From NCBI RefSeq assembly GCF_937616625.2, contig NC_065576.1, positions 33,692,628-33,756,627 on the forward strand: a DNA stretch of 64,000 nucleotides. Direction: 5' to 3'. Under the pieces are notes generated by a model. That model did no database searches and had not been told where the DNA came from. It worked only from the letters and a program-made list of their open reading frames with translations. Each line of letters opens with the position of its first letter. Position 1 is the first letter of the stretch. The position numbers were made by a program, and so were the translations under genes. Below, piece after piece: positions 48,372 to 59,989 of this stretch. The stretch comes from Mercurialis annua (Eukaryota; Streptophyta; Magnoliopsida; Malpighiales; Euphorbiaceae).

Positions 48372-49273
48372 TGTCACGACCCAAATTTATAAGTCGCGAC
48401 CGGCGCTAGGGAATGGGAGTGGTAGCTCCGAAACCCGTAACAAGCCTAAAAACCTGTGTAAATTTTTCGCAAATCAAATCATATTTCACATATAAAAATA
48501 CATGTGACCCCATTTTACAAAAGCATCAGAGTGAAAATGCGTTATACAAATACTTAGACAAAAACATCTAGACTACTGCGGACAGCTAGAATGAAAACCT
48601 TCTTTTACTTCTTGTGCAAATGACTTCCGAGAATTAAAACTTCAAAAGCTTGACTCTTCAAATCATATCATACTATCCCTGAAAAATGGGAGGAACAACG
48701 GGGCCAGTATAAAACTGAGTGAGTTCACCAAATTACACGCAATATCACACAAAGGGTTAAAACCATTGAAAACCCGTTTTATATATAGAAAATATTCTTT
48801 TGAAATCCATATTGCATACCCTGTTTACTTTCCTTCATAACTCTTTGTTTATTTCATAAACTTATAGTTTATACGTATTTGACATCTTTGATTTCTTATT
48901 ATGGTATTGATATTTTTCTTTCTCGTTTTGTTGCAATAGTTTTCGATCGAATCTTAAATCTTAGGTTATATCATCATGATTCTAAATCGAATTAAATCAT
49001 TAGCAAGTCTCTTGTGACTTGATCCTTATGGTTGGGTCCCGAGATAGTTCAACCGAGCAACCTTCAACCATGTGGCACAGTCCCGAGATAGTTCGACCGA
49101 GTTACTCATGCCACTACTTAATCCCAAGTTGTGAGTCCCGAGATAGTAAAACTGAGTTACTCACCAGACACAGGTCCCGAGATAGTTCAACCGAGTTACC
49201 TTCGTGTCTGCATTCGGACTCTGCACCCTACAAGTCTTTTGAACTTAACTATCGATTCATTCGATTCATATAA

Positions 49274-49294
49274 TTCCTATTGACATTTAATAGG
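49274..49294 (-). other. Conserved LTR hairpin 1, family D
   Basis: TCCTATT and AATAGGA pair fully around GACATTT, at the same relative place as the family A hairpin. Confidence 0.65.
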
Positions 49295-50275
49295 AGTGTT
49301 TGTTCACATTATGTCTCGATCTTGTTTCGTATTGATTCTCGATGTATCGCACTTACTTTTTATTTCGTATGAGTTTCGAGGACTATCATCAAGAATGGAT
49401 GAGATACAGGTCCCGGGATAATTCTACCGAGTTCCACCTTGTATCTCAGTTCTTATTATTGAATATGTCAGAGTACACTTTTCTTATCTCATGTATTTAT
49501 CATTTCGATGATTTATGTTGGGTTTTCTTGATCCTTTATGGACCATGACATGCACAATACAATCGAAGAGCATACATTTATAACACACGCACAATAGGGT
49601 ATTCATTATAATTAAAAGTACGTATAGGAACGTACTATGTTTCTTTATAAGTATATGAATAATAGTACATATAAGAATGTACTATACTTTTCTCGTATAT
49701 TATTTGATATTTGACTTCGTATTATATTGTTTTACCCTTCCTCGGTACTTTAACATTTGTGATCTTTTCATAAAACCATGGTATTATTTAAAACAACATA
49801 ATTTATAAGCAATCATTTTCAAAACATACATATATAATACATTTTAAATCATACATTTCAAATATATAAATATTCATATAGCTTTCGTATAAAAATACGC
49901 AGGTTTATGAATATTGACGAGTAATTTAAAGTGTACTCACCACTTGCTATCCAAATTCTTCAAATAATCTTGACGATATCTCGATCCGTTCGCCTCGAGC
50001 CTTATCGATAGTCGCTTCTTCGAGTCTACGCAAATTCGATAACGCTACGAATTAATAAAATTTATAAGTATAACTAATTTATCAAAAAGCTATTTTTCTA
50101 GTCTACTTCGGCTAACAAAACTCTTATCTAAAAATAGTCCGACCCTAAAACAAAATTGACATTCTTAAATTTCGGAATGTCGCCTACAACTTTCGTTTAG
50201 GTCTCGGACCATGAAATGCACCCGAAGGTGTCGAAAACAAGATTCGAAGTTAATACTTTGGGCTGTCCAGAAAAT

Positions 50276-50307
50276 GCAGGACAGCTCTGCGCGACGTAAT
50301 GTCCTGC
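50276..50307 (-). other. Conserved LTR hairpin 3, family D
   Basis: GCAGGACA and TGTCCTGC pair fully; the loop contains CTGCGCGACGTAA. The family A counterpart has other stem bases but the same loop core. Confidence 0.65.
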
Positions 50308-52032
50308 CTTAAACGAGCAGCTTAGAGTCCGATTCAGCAAAATATTAAACTTAGACATTTATAGTTAACATTCTTACGTTTCCGTACCAACAAACGGAAC
50401 TTAATTTAGACTTATACATCCCGAGATATTGCCTTTTCAATATCGCTGTTTTGCAAGACATTTTCTGCAAAACGTCAATTTGTTTACATCGACTAAATCG
50501 TAACTTATTACGCAACAAGGCTGACCTATAGATTTCACATTCCAGAATCAACACAATCCAGCTCCTAAATGCATCCTAATCATACACACTCCAAGACCTA
50601 AGCATCATTCAATCTTTAATTTCAAACAATTTTAACATAATAATAATCAACCACACATCAACCATTCCATAACTCCATTATGCATCTCAATTCCATGCCA
50701 TAATCCAACCACTAATTAATTATTCACAATTCCAAGTAATTACCAAATACCAAAGCTCAAAATTTCAGAATTCATTCATACCTTGAAGATGCCACATGCC
50801 GAAGTTTAATCACCAAGATTCACCATCCAATCCTTCATTTTCCAAGCTCAATTAAACATTCACACCCTAACCAATCAACAACTCCTATTTAAACATTCAC
50901 ACCCTAACCAAGAATAACTCTCGTACTCATCATAATCAAATCAATTCCCAGCCATAATCACTACAACTCATCAATTACATAGTATAAACATCAACTCTTA
51001 GTTAATCAAGCATCATCACCATCAAACTTGTAAAATCCGAAATATAACTCTGAAACCCTAATTAAAATCCGAGATCCTTACCTTAAATTGAATCCATAGA
51101 TCTGTAGATAATCATTTCCTCGTTCCGTGGCCGCAAGAATCGTCCAATTCCGTTGAGAAACGAGGAAGTTATGGAGGATTGTATTTTTGAAGAATTTGAG
51201 AAAGGGGAGTTTCGGGTTTCATCTTCTTGTTGCTGCAAATTATGGTTTTAAATGAATGAATATCATTCATAATTAATGATATTGAGTGGAAAAAATATCT
51301 CTTTTAGTCTTTGAAGTTGCCACCTCTTTTCGCTTAACTTTCTAACGTTTCTTTCGTCCAATTTAGTCCACTAATCCTTTAATTATTCGATTCTTGGTGA
51401 ATTCCGTATTATTTATTTTCCACATAAATAATATTAGTATCATATCTCATAATATCACTTTTCAACAATTTATTTTGGCAACTTTGGCCAAAAACGCCCA
51501 AATTTCCATTTTGAGCTAATTTGCACTTTTTCTCACTTTTTCGTCCAATTTTCATATTAATGACTATCGATAACCACTTTATCGATATTATTTTCTTATC
51601 TTGAGAGAATAGAGTAAAACACGACTTCCTCCATAAGTCTGTGGTTAAAAGTCCACTTTAGCCCTTAAAGTGGCTAATTTGCACTTTAACCCTTATTCTT
51701 AACTAATCGTCAAACTTTCTTCTAAAACGATTTCATATACTTACGAAACTTTGACGATCATTTATTAATAATATTTCACGGACCTTGACATGAATATTAT
51801 TAGCTCTGGCTTTCCAACTTATTTTCTTTTATTCCCTTTTGTCTCGATTAAATCCAATTTATCACATGATAATTTTCCATTTAAATTATTATTCTACGAT
51901 AATTCCAATAGACCCGCTTCGGTCTAAGTCCTTATTATCCAATCCTACTCTGATATTCTCGTTCTTAATCTTTATGATTATGCCTCGTGGCACTACACGT
52001 AATACCTCAAAAATTTAGGTTATTACATAATA

Positions 52033-53711
52033 TAATCAAACACAAACTGCTTGATATAAAGAATGATTATAAAGCAAATGATATCATAAATGATATGAGA
52101 GCTGAGTATGGTTTAAATATGGGTTATCAACAAGCTTGGAGATCAAGGGCTAAAGCAAGGGAGAGCATAGCTGGAAAACCAATTGATTCATACAGTTTAC
52201 TACCAAGTCTTATGTATATGATAATGACGAAGAATCCAGGCTCGTCTGAAGATTTCTTTACATTTTCATGGCGCTACATGCTTCTATTGCTGGTTGGAAA
52301 TACTGCAGACCTTTTATAGTAGTCGCTGGAACTTTCTTAAGTTCATGTTCAAAAGGAATGCTTTTATCTGCAGTAACTCAAGATGGTTGTGGTAAATATT
52401 TTCCACTAGCTTACTCCATAGTTGATTCAGAAAATAACCAGTCATGGGAATGGTTCTTCCATAGGATGAGAGACTGTTTTGGAACAAGAGAGGAATTATG
52501 TATTGTTTCTGACATACATGATAGTATTAGCAGACCAATTAAAATTGCGTATCCTGAAGCATTTCATGGGATATGCATTTATCATTTGTTGAACAATGTT
52601 AGAGGAAAATTCAGAAAAGATTCTGAAAACATTCGCATTCATTTCATTTCAGCTGCTAAGGCATACACAGAAGAAAAATTCAGGTTCCACATGACACAGC
52701 TTGATAATATTGATGCAGGGATAAGGAAATATCTTACTGATGTTGGATTTGATAAATGGGCCAGAACTGAGTCAAATCACAACAGATATTGCACAATGAC
52801 TTCAAATATTGTTGAATCAATGAATCCTGTTAACAAGGCAGCAAGGAGTCTACCTGTGTGTGCATTGCTTGCATTCTTGCGTGCTACCATACAAGATTGG
52901 CATCACAAATATAGGACGCTGGCAAAGTCAACAACATCAATCTTAACAAGGAAAGCAGATGAAAATTTAAAGAAAAATTACATTGCCTCGCTGCCATTAA
53001 AGGTAATTCTAAATATTGTTGGATAGTTGTTGATATATCGATGATATAAAATTGTTTTAATAATAATTAGTGTATGTTTTAATAATAATTCTAAATATTG
53101 TTGGATAGTTGTTGATATATCGATGATATAAAATTTAGGTTAATGATATATCGATTATATATTGGTGCAAAATTAGTGTATAATTAGTGTATGTTGCTGT
53201 AAAATTAGTGTATAATTAGTGTAGTTTTAGTAATTTTTTTATTTGTGATGACATTGGTATATCTTCTTTATTTCAGGTTGTCCCTCTTAATGATTTTGAT
53301 CACGATGTGCATGATATGGCGATTATTTACACAGTTAACATAGAAAAAAAGACATGTACGTGTAGAAGATTTCAACTTGATGGGATTCCCTGCATTCATG
53401 TTGTAGCAGTCTTCAGATTTTTGAAATGTGATCCAATTCAATATTGCTCAACATATTTCTTGAATGAAACAATGACGAAGACATACAGTCAGACTATCTA
53501 CTCAATTGGAATTCCAAGTTCATGGACTGTACCGGAATTTGTGAAAGAAATAAATATTTTACCACTAAAAGAGAAACCAAAAGCAGGAAGGCCCAAGAAG
53601 ACTAGATACAAGTCCTACAGAGAAAAATTGTCTACTAACACATGCTCTAAATGTAAGAAAAATGGTCACAACAAGAAGACATGTATTGCTGGAGCAATTA
53701 TTTTTCATTAA
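52033..53711 (+). pseudogene. Mutator-like transposase, catalytic and C-terminal part (broken)
   Basis: 52033-52270 continues the N-terminal part (around MGYQQAWRSRAKA). A one-base frameshift near 52268 leads to the MULE catalytic domain (52268-53002). The motif usually VVDGTFL reads VVAGTFL, so the first catalytic Asp is Ala. The second Asp (IVSDIHDS), the CIYHLLNN motif and the NIVESMN glutamate are kept. After an intron (GT at 53003, AG at 53275-53276), exon 53277-53711 encodes the SWIM zinc finger (CTCRRFQLDGIPCIH) and a terminal zinc knuckle (CSKCKKNGHNKKTC). This is the full domain order of a MuDR-type transposase, which cuts and joins element ends, but it is dead three ways: LTR insertion, frameshifts, lost Asp. 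Confidence 0.85.
53038..53230. repeat. ATTAGTGTATAATTAGTGTA low-complexity repeat in the intron
   Basis: Degenerate repeats of TTAGTGTATA and a duplicated block (CTAAATATTGTTGGATAGTT at about 53010 and 53091) fill the transposase intron. The same decamer clusters recur at 47655-47680, 54038-54083, 55345-55550, 56099-56145 and 63929-63955. Confidence 0.7.
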
Positions 53712-54259
53712 TTTCCAATTGAATTGTATTAAAAATTGTGTCCGAACATAAATAATTCGTAGTAATTTTTTTTATATAATTCAAAATGCAACAGTAAACC
53801 ACTATTAAAGTATTATTTATTTGTAAACTGTAAAACATAGTTATAATAACAACATAGAAAAAAAACCACAAGTAAACCACAATTAAACCATTATTTAAAA
53901 TTTGAAATGAAAACAATGTATTCAGGCAATAAAAAATATTAAAAAATGTTTTAAAAAAATATTATTAGTCCTTTTTTTTAACATTTTGAAATATAAATTT
54001 AATCAGTAACTATTTGAATGAATTAATAAATTAATAGTTAGTGTAATATTGGTGTATATTTAGTGTATTATAAGTGTATATTTATCATTTTCCTATACAT
54101 ATATCTAGTTTAATAATCAAAATTTACAGTGATTATTAAAAATAATTAATTTCAGGGATTAATAAGAAAAATAAGCAATAGAATGATAAACGGCAACAAT
54201 TAAATATTTCATTGATAATAATTTTTTTTTATTACAAAAACATAGAAATATTAAAGGAA
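53712..54259. other. Spacer 3' of the transposase, start of a tandem duplication
   Basis: No gene. From about 53776 it matches 55795 onward (CAAGTAAACCAC and TTTGTAAACTGTAAAACATA shared), so it is the first unit of a large tandem duplication. Confidence 0.65.
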
Positions 54260-54481
54260 CTACTTCTTTTTCTCTGAAAAGAGGTACTTATCAAAGACTT
54301 CTCGTATTTCGCGAGAAAGAGTGAGAATCATATCTGCCCTTTCCAAACCATCACCTCCTAGATGGATTGTCTCCTTTGTACTTTGCAGAACAGCTATCAC
54401 CTTTGTTGTCACGTACTCGTAATACTCTTTAACAGACATTTCATCCAAGTTAACAACAGCAGAAGACTTTTTGTTATCTAT
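54260..54481 (-). pseudogene. Small unknown protein, copy 1 (start codon lost)
   Basis: A minus-strand frame of 74 codons reads from IDNKKSSAVVNLDEMS to the charged end YLFSEKKK. I do not recognise it. It is acidic to neutral and mostly helical-looking, with the core LTLSREIREVFDKYL. Where copy 2 has ATG this copy has ATA (54479-54481), and the next in-frame ATG is 14 codons inside. A TATA box (TATAAATAG, minus strand, about 54578-54586) lies about 100 bases upstream. It faces the transposase gene tail to tail, as the mudrB gene does in maize MuDR, which suggests a helper gene of the transposon; that is inference. Confidence 0.5.
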
Positions 54482-54692
54482 AATTCTTATCAAAAGCCGA
54501 ATAACTTAGGAGAAGCAGAAAATTTTAAGAAAAGGGAAAATAGTAAGAGTTGGGAGAAAAGTATTGTAGAAATCCACTATTTATAGCAAAACTAACACGA
54601 TTATCTAAGGACACGAAGGCATAAAAATATGAAGAGTCAATAATGCACAGTTATTAAATATGAAGAGTCAAGCATGCACATTTTAAATTAAA

Positions 54693-55076
54693 GGATATTA
54701 AACACCCTATATCACTGAACTTATCTGTTATTACAGAAAGGGTACTAAACTTCATTTTGTTACAAAAAGGTCACTGAGTTATACCTTTTATTACAACGGG
54801 AGGTCACTACGGTGGATTCGGTCAAATTTTATTACAAAAAGGTCACTAAACTTAACGTGAATTACAAAAAGGTCATTGAGTTATATTCCTATTTGTAATT
54901 CCGGCTTGCCACATAAGCAAAAATGGTGCATTTTAGTGTCAAAACAGTGCGTTTTATATGAGTGACATCTCGTTGTAACAAAATGTATAGTTTAGTGACT
55001 TTTTTGTAACAAAATGAAGTTTAATACCCTTTCTGTAATAACAAGTAAGTTCGGTGACTTACAGTGTTTAATATCC
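54693..55076. mobile_element. Mutator-like MITE, 384 bp
   Basis: Terminal inverted repeats of about 85 bases start GGATATTAAACAC and end GTGTTTAATATCC; both contain TTCATTTTGTTACAAAAA. The flanks carry a perfect nine-base duplication TAAATTAAA (54684-54692 and 55077-55085), the length typical of Mutator elements. No coding capacity. Confidence 0.9.
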
Positions 55077-55085
55077 TAAATTAAA

Positions 55086-56271
55086 TTATCATTAGAAAAA
55101 TTAACACGATTATCTAAGTTTTACTTTCCAATAAAATTAAATTTGAATTGTCATATCTCATAATGTGCATATTTAGAGTTAACTTGCACAGTGGGAATAT
55201 AAAAATAATGATTACAAGAAAGAAAAAGGAAGTATGATTGAAGTTCAAGCGACTATTAAACCACAATTATTTAATTTAAATTGAAAACAAATACTGATTT
55301 CAATAGAAAAAGAGGTTATATAAAGGTATTGGTATATTTAAGTGTATATTTTGTGTACAATTAGTATATAATTAGTGTATAGTTAGTGATATATTGATAA
55401 CATAAAATTGTTTTAATAATAATATATGTCGGTGTATCATTAGTGTATAATTAGTGTATGTTGGTTTAATATTATTATACAAATAGTGTAACATTAGTGT
55501 ATAGTAAGTGTATAATTAGTGTAAGTTGGTGTAAGATTAATATACAATTTCATATTAAATTGTATAGAAAATCTTCTTTAAACAGAAATAATTTTTATTA
55601 TAATTTCTTTTCATAAATTTTATTACTTTATAATTTTATTGCATGCTAGCCATAAGGCAATTGTTAGGTTAAACAAGTTTGATAGTTATCCATAAAAATA
55701 AATATGTATTTTTAAAAGTAATGATTATTGTGAAAAACTAGTCAAAATTCAACAGACCCTTGAACAATTACACATTCAAAAATGAAAAGTTATATTAACT
55801 GCAAACAAGTAAACCACTGTTAAAGAATTTTTTATTTGTAAACTGTAAAACATAGCTATATGAATAGACACTTGAACAGTTACACATTGAAAAATTCAAA
55901 AGTTCTAATAACAACAAAGATAAAAAACCACAAGTAAACCATTATTAAACCATTTTTTATTTGTGAACTTTAAAATTTAAAATTTGAAATAAAAATAAAG
56001 TATTCAATCAATAAAAAAAATATTATTACTTATTTTTTTATCATTTTGGATTATTACTTTAATTAGTAACTATTTGAATGAATGAATGAATTAATAATTA
56101 GTGTAATATTGGTGTATATTTAGTGTATTATAAGTGTATATATATCATTTTCCAATACATATATCAAGTTTAATAAGATAAATAAGTAAAAGAATAATAA
56201 ACGGAAATAATTAAATATTTCATTCATAATAATTTTGATTCATTACAAAACATAGAAATATTTAAAGGGAA
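55086..56271. other. Spacer with TTAGTGTA repeats
   Basis: AT-rich. 55320-55550 is a dense run of AATTAGTGTATAGTTAGTG-like units. From 55795 the second unit of the tandem duplication begins. No gene supported. Confidence 0.65.
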
Positions 56272-56492
56272 CTACTCCTCTTTCTCTGAATAAAGGTACT
56301 GATCAAAGATTTCTTGTATTTCACGAGAAAGAGTAAGAACCCTATTCGCCCTTTCCAAACCATCAACACCCAAATGAATTGTCTCCCTAGTACTTTTCAG
56401 AGCAGCTCACCTTATTTGTTATGTGCTCGTAAAACTCCATGGCTGACATTTCATCAACGTTAACAACAGCAGAAGAGTTTTTGTTTTCCATA
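56272..56492 (-). pseudogene. Small unknown protein, copy 2 (frameshifted)
   Basis: Opens at ATG (56490-56492) with MENKNSSAVVNVDEMSAMEF and matches copy 1. A two-base deletion after the codons for NKV (at about 56406) shifts the frame into a stop 6 codons later. The other frame then continues the match down to the TAG at 56272. A TATA box is at the same distance as in copy 1. The two copies are broken at different places, so the ancestral gene was intact when duplicated. Confidence 0.55.
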
Positions 56493-56824
56493 ATTCTTAT
56501 CAAACGCAGAATAACTTAGAAGAAGCAAAAGATTATAAGAAAAGGAAATATAATAAAAGTTGGTAGAAAAGTATTATGGAAATCCACTATTTATAGCAAA
56601 ACTAACACAATTATCTAAAGACACGTAGGCATGAAAATATAAAGAGTCAAGCATGCATAGTGTAATACCCCGTAAATTTTCAACGTTTTTCCGACAAATT
56701 TTCCGGTCGTTTTTAAGAAAAATCGAAGCTAACAGTCTGGTTCATTTTGGTTCGTGATGGGTTGATTTTGTGGTTCAACCATTTAATTTTTTTTAATTCA
56801 AAAAGGAAAATAAATAAATAAACC

Positions 56825-56945
56825 ATGAGTCTCGTACGAAACCACAAGGTCTCGTACGAGACCCATGATTTTTCAAGCTTGGTCTCATACGAGACCAGGA
56901 TTCCCGAACGGGACTCAGCCTAAAAGCCTGAGTCTCGTTCGAGAA
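56825..56945. repeat. GTCTCGTACGAGAC palindrome cluster of LTR E
   Basis: GGTCTCGTACGAGACC (56848-56863) is a perfect 16-base palindrome. GGTCTCATACGAGACC (56881-56896) differs by one base, and half copies flank both. They lie about 70-190 bases upstream of the TATA box. Confidence 0.85.
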
Positions 56946-58883
56946 TACATCAACTCTTAATGAGCTTAGTGACCGGGCCTTTTGTCATTCGTTTTTAACC
57001 TAGATCCGTGCGGTATTTATAAACGCTTTCTAAATAGAAAACCTTCACCGCACTTCACTGAAACCCTAGTCGTCATCTTCTTGCTCATTCTCTGAAAAAC
57101 GAAGCGGGAATCGTCATCCAAAGTCGCTGCCTCGGTAAGTTTTCTGGTTTCATTGAATTTCAGTTTTAACCTTTGAACGACATTCCGTATTTTTGATCAT
57201 TCTCTCTCCTTTCTAGATCGAAATTGAAACCGTTTGTTTCCCGACGTTCTAGACTCGTGTACCTTCGATTCCCCACCTCGTTTTCGTTGAACGGTACGTG
57301 ATCGACCTCGTTTTAAATCGCCGTACGGTTTCCGTATTAAAGGTTACTATAGACTGTTCATGTTGGTTTGATTACTGCCGATCTCTGTTCTTCTTTTGCT
57401 TGATTCAATTCCTATTATTTAGCCTATATGGAACTCTAAATCGATTTCCATCTTTGGTTTGTATATACTATGCTCAATGTCGACTCGAATCCATCGTTAT
57501 TGATAACCTCGATGTTTGCCGTGATGTTTGATATCTCTGTGATTATTATTATTAGGAATAGGGTTTATGGTTATAAGGATTGTGATGTTGTTTAATGGTT
57601 ATGGAGATTGAGAGTTGAATATTAGCTATGGATTCAGTTGTGAAGTATGGGAATTGAAGTTTTTAGGGAAAAATGGTTCTGCAACTAGATGAAATGAAAA
57701 TGGGTGGCGGACTAATGAGTTTTAAATGGAGATGGTGGCTAAAGGGCCATTGTGATCATCAATTTAGTTAAGCTAAATCAAATGAATCCTTTTAGTTTTT
57801 AACTTTGACTTTGATTGATGATAACTTTCAAATTCGTTATAAATTATAATTGATATTTTGTAAACGATATTCATTATAAGCTAAGTTAATTTAATTACTC
57901 GGATAATTGTATTTAAGTTTCGAATAACAAAGTGGCTAAAGTACAATTTAGCCCCTGTATGTTTTTAAATTTAAATTGGTTGAGTTATTGGTTATTAACT
58001 TATATTTTCTCTTGAATAGTAAACCAAGATATTTATAATTAATTTAGAATATCAATTTGGCATGAAATTGGCTAAATTACAATTTAACCCCTAAACGTTT
58101 TAAAACTTATTTAAATTAAGTTTTTCATTACTAATGTTATATTTTGTTTTAATTATAAACAAAAGTAATTAATTTGATATCAAATATCAAATTGGCTAAA
58201 GCACAATTTAGTCTCTAATTGGCTAAAGTACAGTTTAGTCCCTAAACTTTTATAAACTTAAAAGTGGTTAGATTTTTGGGCTGTAACTTGGGTTACTTGA
58301 AATTGAAGTTATTGAGTTCTGCTTCTAAATTGGATTATTATTTATGGAATTATTTTATAAATATAAACTCGGGTTTATATTTGATAAACGTTCTGAGTCG
58401 GGTTAGACTTGGGTCACCCGACAAGTGAGGTTAGCTTGGTAGTTAATGATAACTCGGCTAACCCACTATTTGAAAACTAATTATTATTTAAAGATTATTA
58501 AATAATATTTATAAATTGGATTTTAAGCGAGAACTCAATAGACTTATATTAATTGGGCTTTATTACCTAATGGGTATTTTTGTGTGTTCTGGTTTGTTTT
58601 ATTCCGACGTGTTATTTGTGCTAGTCCTATGTGGTGTCTAGTACTCCCTAGAATTAGGGTCTGTTTTAATAATTATTTTATTTGTCTAGACCCGTCTATT
58701 GTTCGCGCTCCAGAGGCGAACCAGGATTAGTTGCTTGCCGGTTTTCACGTGGATTAGCAAGTTGTGAGTTTGTACTTACTATTTACCGCTTTATTAAGTA
58801 AATTGTTATTTTAATATTAAATATATATACTGTAGGTATATTTCGAACTGTTTTATATTATGGCTTCTAGTTGGAACATGCTA

Positions 58884-58902
58884 CCTAATGGGCATCATTA
58901 GG
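58884..58902 (+). other. Conserved LTR hairpin 1, family E
   Basis: CCTAATG and CATTAGG pair fully around GGCAT. Compared with family A both sides of the stem have changed together, while the loop start GGC stays. Confidence 0.75.
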
Positions 58903-59648
58903 ACTGTGATAAGTTATATATGGAAATATGGTAACTCGGTGTGAGCATAGCTCTCGGGACCAGGTAGAGTAACTCGGTGTAGCTCAGCTCTCGAGACTCT
59001 GGTATAAGTGTGGTCAGTGGTAACTCGGTGTAGCTCAGCTCTCGGGACCAGACCTATTGGATTATATTGTTTATTTAGAATTGTGGATTAGGGTTCCAAC
59101 TATTATTCGTAATATCGTTATTAAATGTTTTAAACAATTTTAAGGGTTTCCCACTTAATAAATGTAGATAGTGGTATAAACTCATCTCAGTATATCTGAC
59201 CCCGTTGTTTTCCTAATTTTTCCCAGGGTTATGATCTGAGAGAGTCTGGTGATCTCCGCATTTACTTTTCCTCGGAGGTTCCATTTATTTTTGATAAACT
59301 GTCAAACTATTTTATTCTTAGACCGCAGTAGTTGACTAGACGTCATTATTTTATTTTAGTTGTTGTCGGATTGGTCTGACTGGATTATTATTGCTTTGGC
59401 ATGTTATAATACTATTCATAATTATTTATGTTAAACCGAATTAATATCATTATTGGAAAGCATGTTATTTTAATTGTTGAATATTATAAATGCTAGATTT
59501 AGGCTGAAGTCTCGGTTGCCCCCGAGCATTGGTTTTCTGCAGGTTTATGTGTTAATATGTTAAATGAAAGGCTAGCTACGGGTTTTGGTACTACATTACC
59601 CATACCCTAGCGCCGGTCGCGATTCATGAAAATGGGTCGTGACAAACT

Positions 59649-59660
59649 TGGTATCAGAGC
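59649..59660 (+). other. Primer binding site of element E
   Basis: TGGTATCAGAGC, four bases after the LTR; complementary to the 3' end of initiator tRNA-Met. Confidence 0.92.
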
Positions 59661-59989
59661 TTCGGTTTCAAACCAAGGCCATTTGCTTGCTATGTGTTTA
59701 CTCTGTTAAGTATGGTTGTGTCTTAGAAACTACTGCGGATATAGGATTCGGTCGTGTGTTTAAAAACGTCATCTTTTGATTTTTAAAATATTCTGCCTAA
59801 ACCAATAGGATTGCGTTGAGTCAGTCATTATATGTTGATTTGATGCTGTTAAATGTTAATTTTATTTCACTTGGGTGAATATTTTAATGATGTTGATTTC
59901 TCGGGAAATCCTAATTTGTTACTTGTTTTGTTTCATACTTGGGTATGAATTACGTGTTATTTAAATTGTTTTTGTTCAATCCTTAGGAT

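Larger units (their letters stand above)
48372..52027 (-). mobile_element. Solo LTR of family D inside the transposase gene
   Basis: TGTCACGACCC to GGTTATTACA, 3.66 kb, flanked by a perfect TAATA duplication (48367-48371 and 52028-52032). No internal region, primer site or polypurine tract adjoins it, so it is a true solo LTR left by recombination. It carries hairpin 2 (48705-48717), the CCGAG cluster (49036-49199, one more at about 49411), hairpin 1 (49274-49294) and hairpin 3 (50276-50307). Confidence 0.92.
53776..56660. repeat. Tandem duplication of about 1.6 kb
   Basis: Unit 1 (about 53776 to 55600) and unit 2 (about 55795 to 56660, resuming at 63784) match in order: AC-rich start, TTAGTGTA repeat, small gene, TATA region and upstream sequence. 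The offset between copies is about 2.0 kb because unit 1 has gained a 384-bp MITE. The units have diverged by many substitutions and small gaps, so the duplication is old. Confidence 0.7.
56661..59644 (+). mobile_element. 5' LTR of element E
   Basis: TGTAATACCCCG to GGTCGTGACA, 2.98 kb. TATA box (TATTTATAAA) at about 57014-57023, palindromes 56825-56945 upstream of it, hairpin 1 at 58884-58902, CCGAG-type repeats 58930-59050, hairpin 2 at 59187-59199. A 22-base stretch present in the 3' LTR (around GCGTGCGCACCGG) is missing here. Confidence 0.92.

Noticed and set aside
57298..57531. Open frame of 77 codons in LTR E, partly repeated at the end of the gag frame
   Set aside because: The shared end arises because gag of E was joined to the 3' LTR; it is LTR sequence, not a protein.
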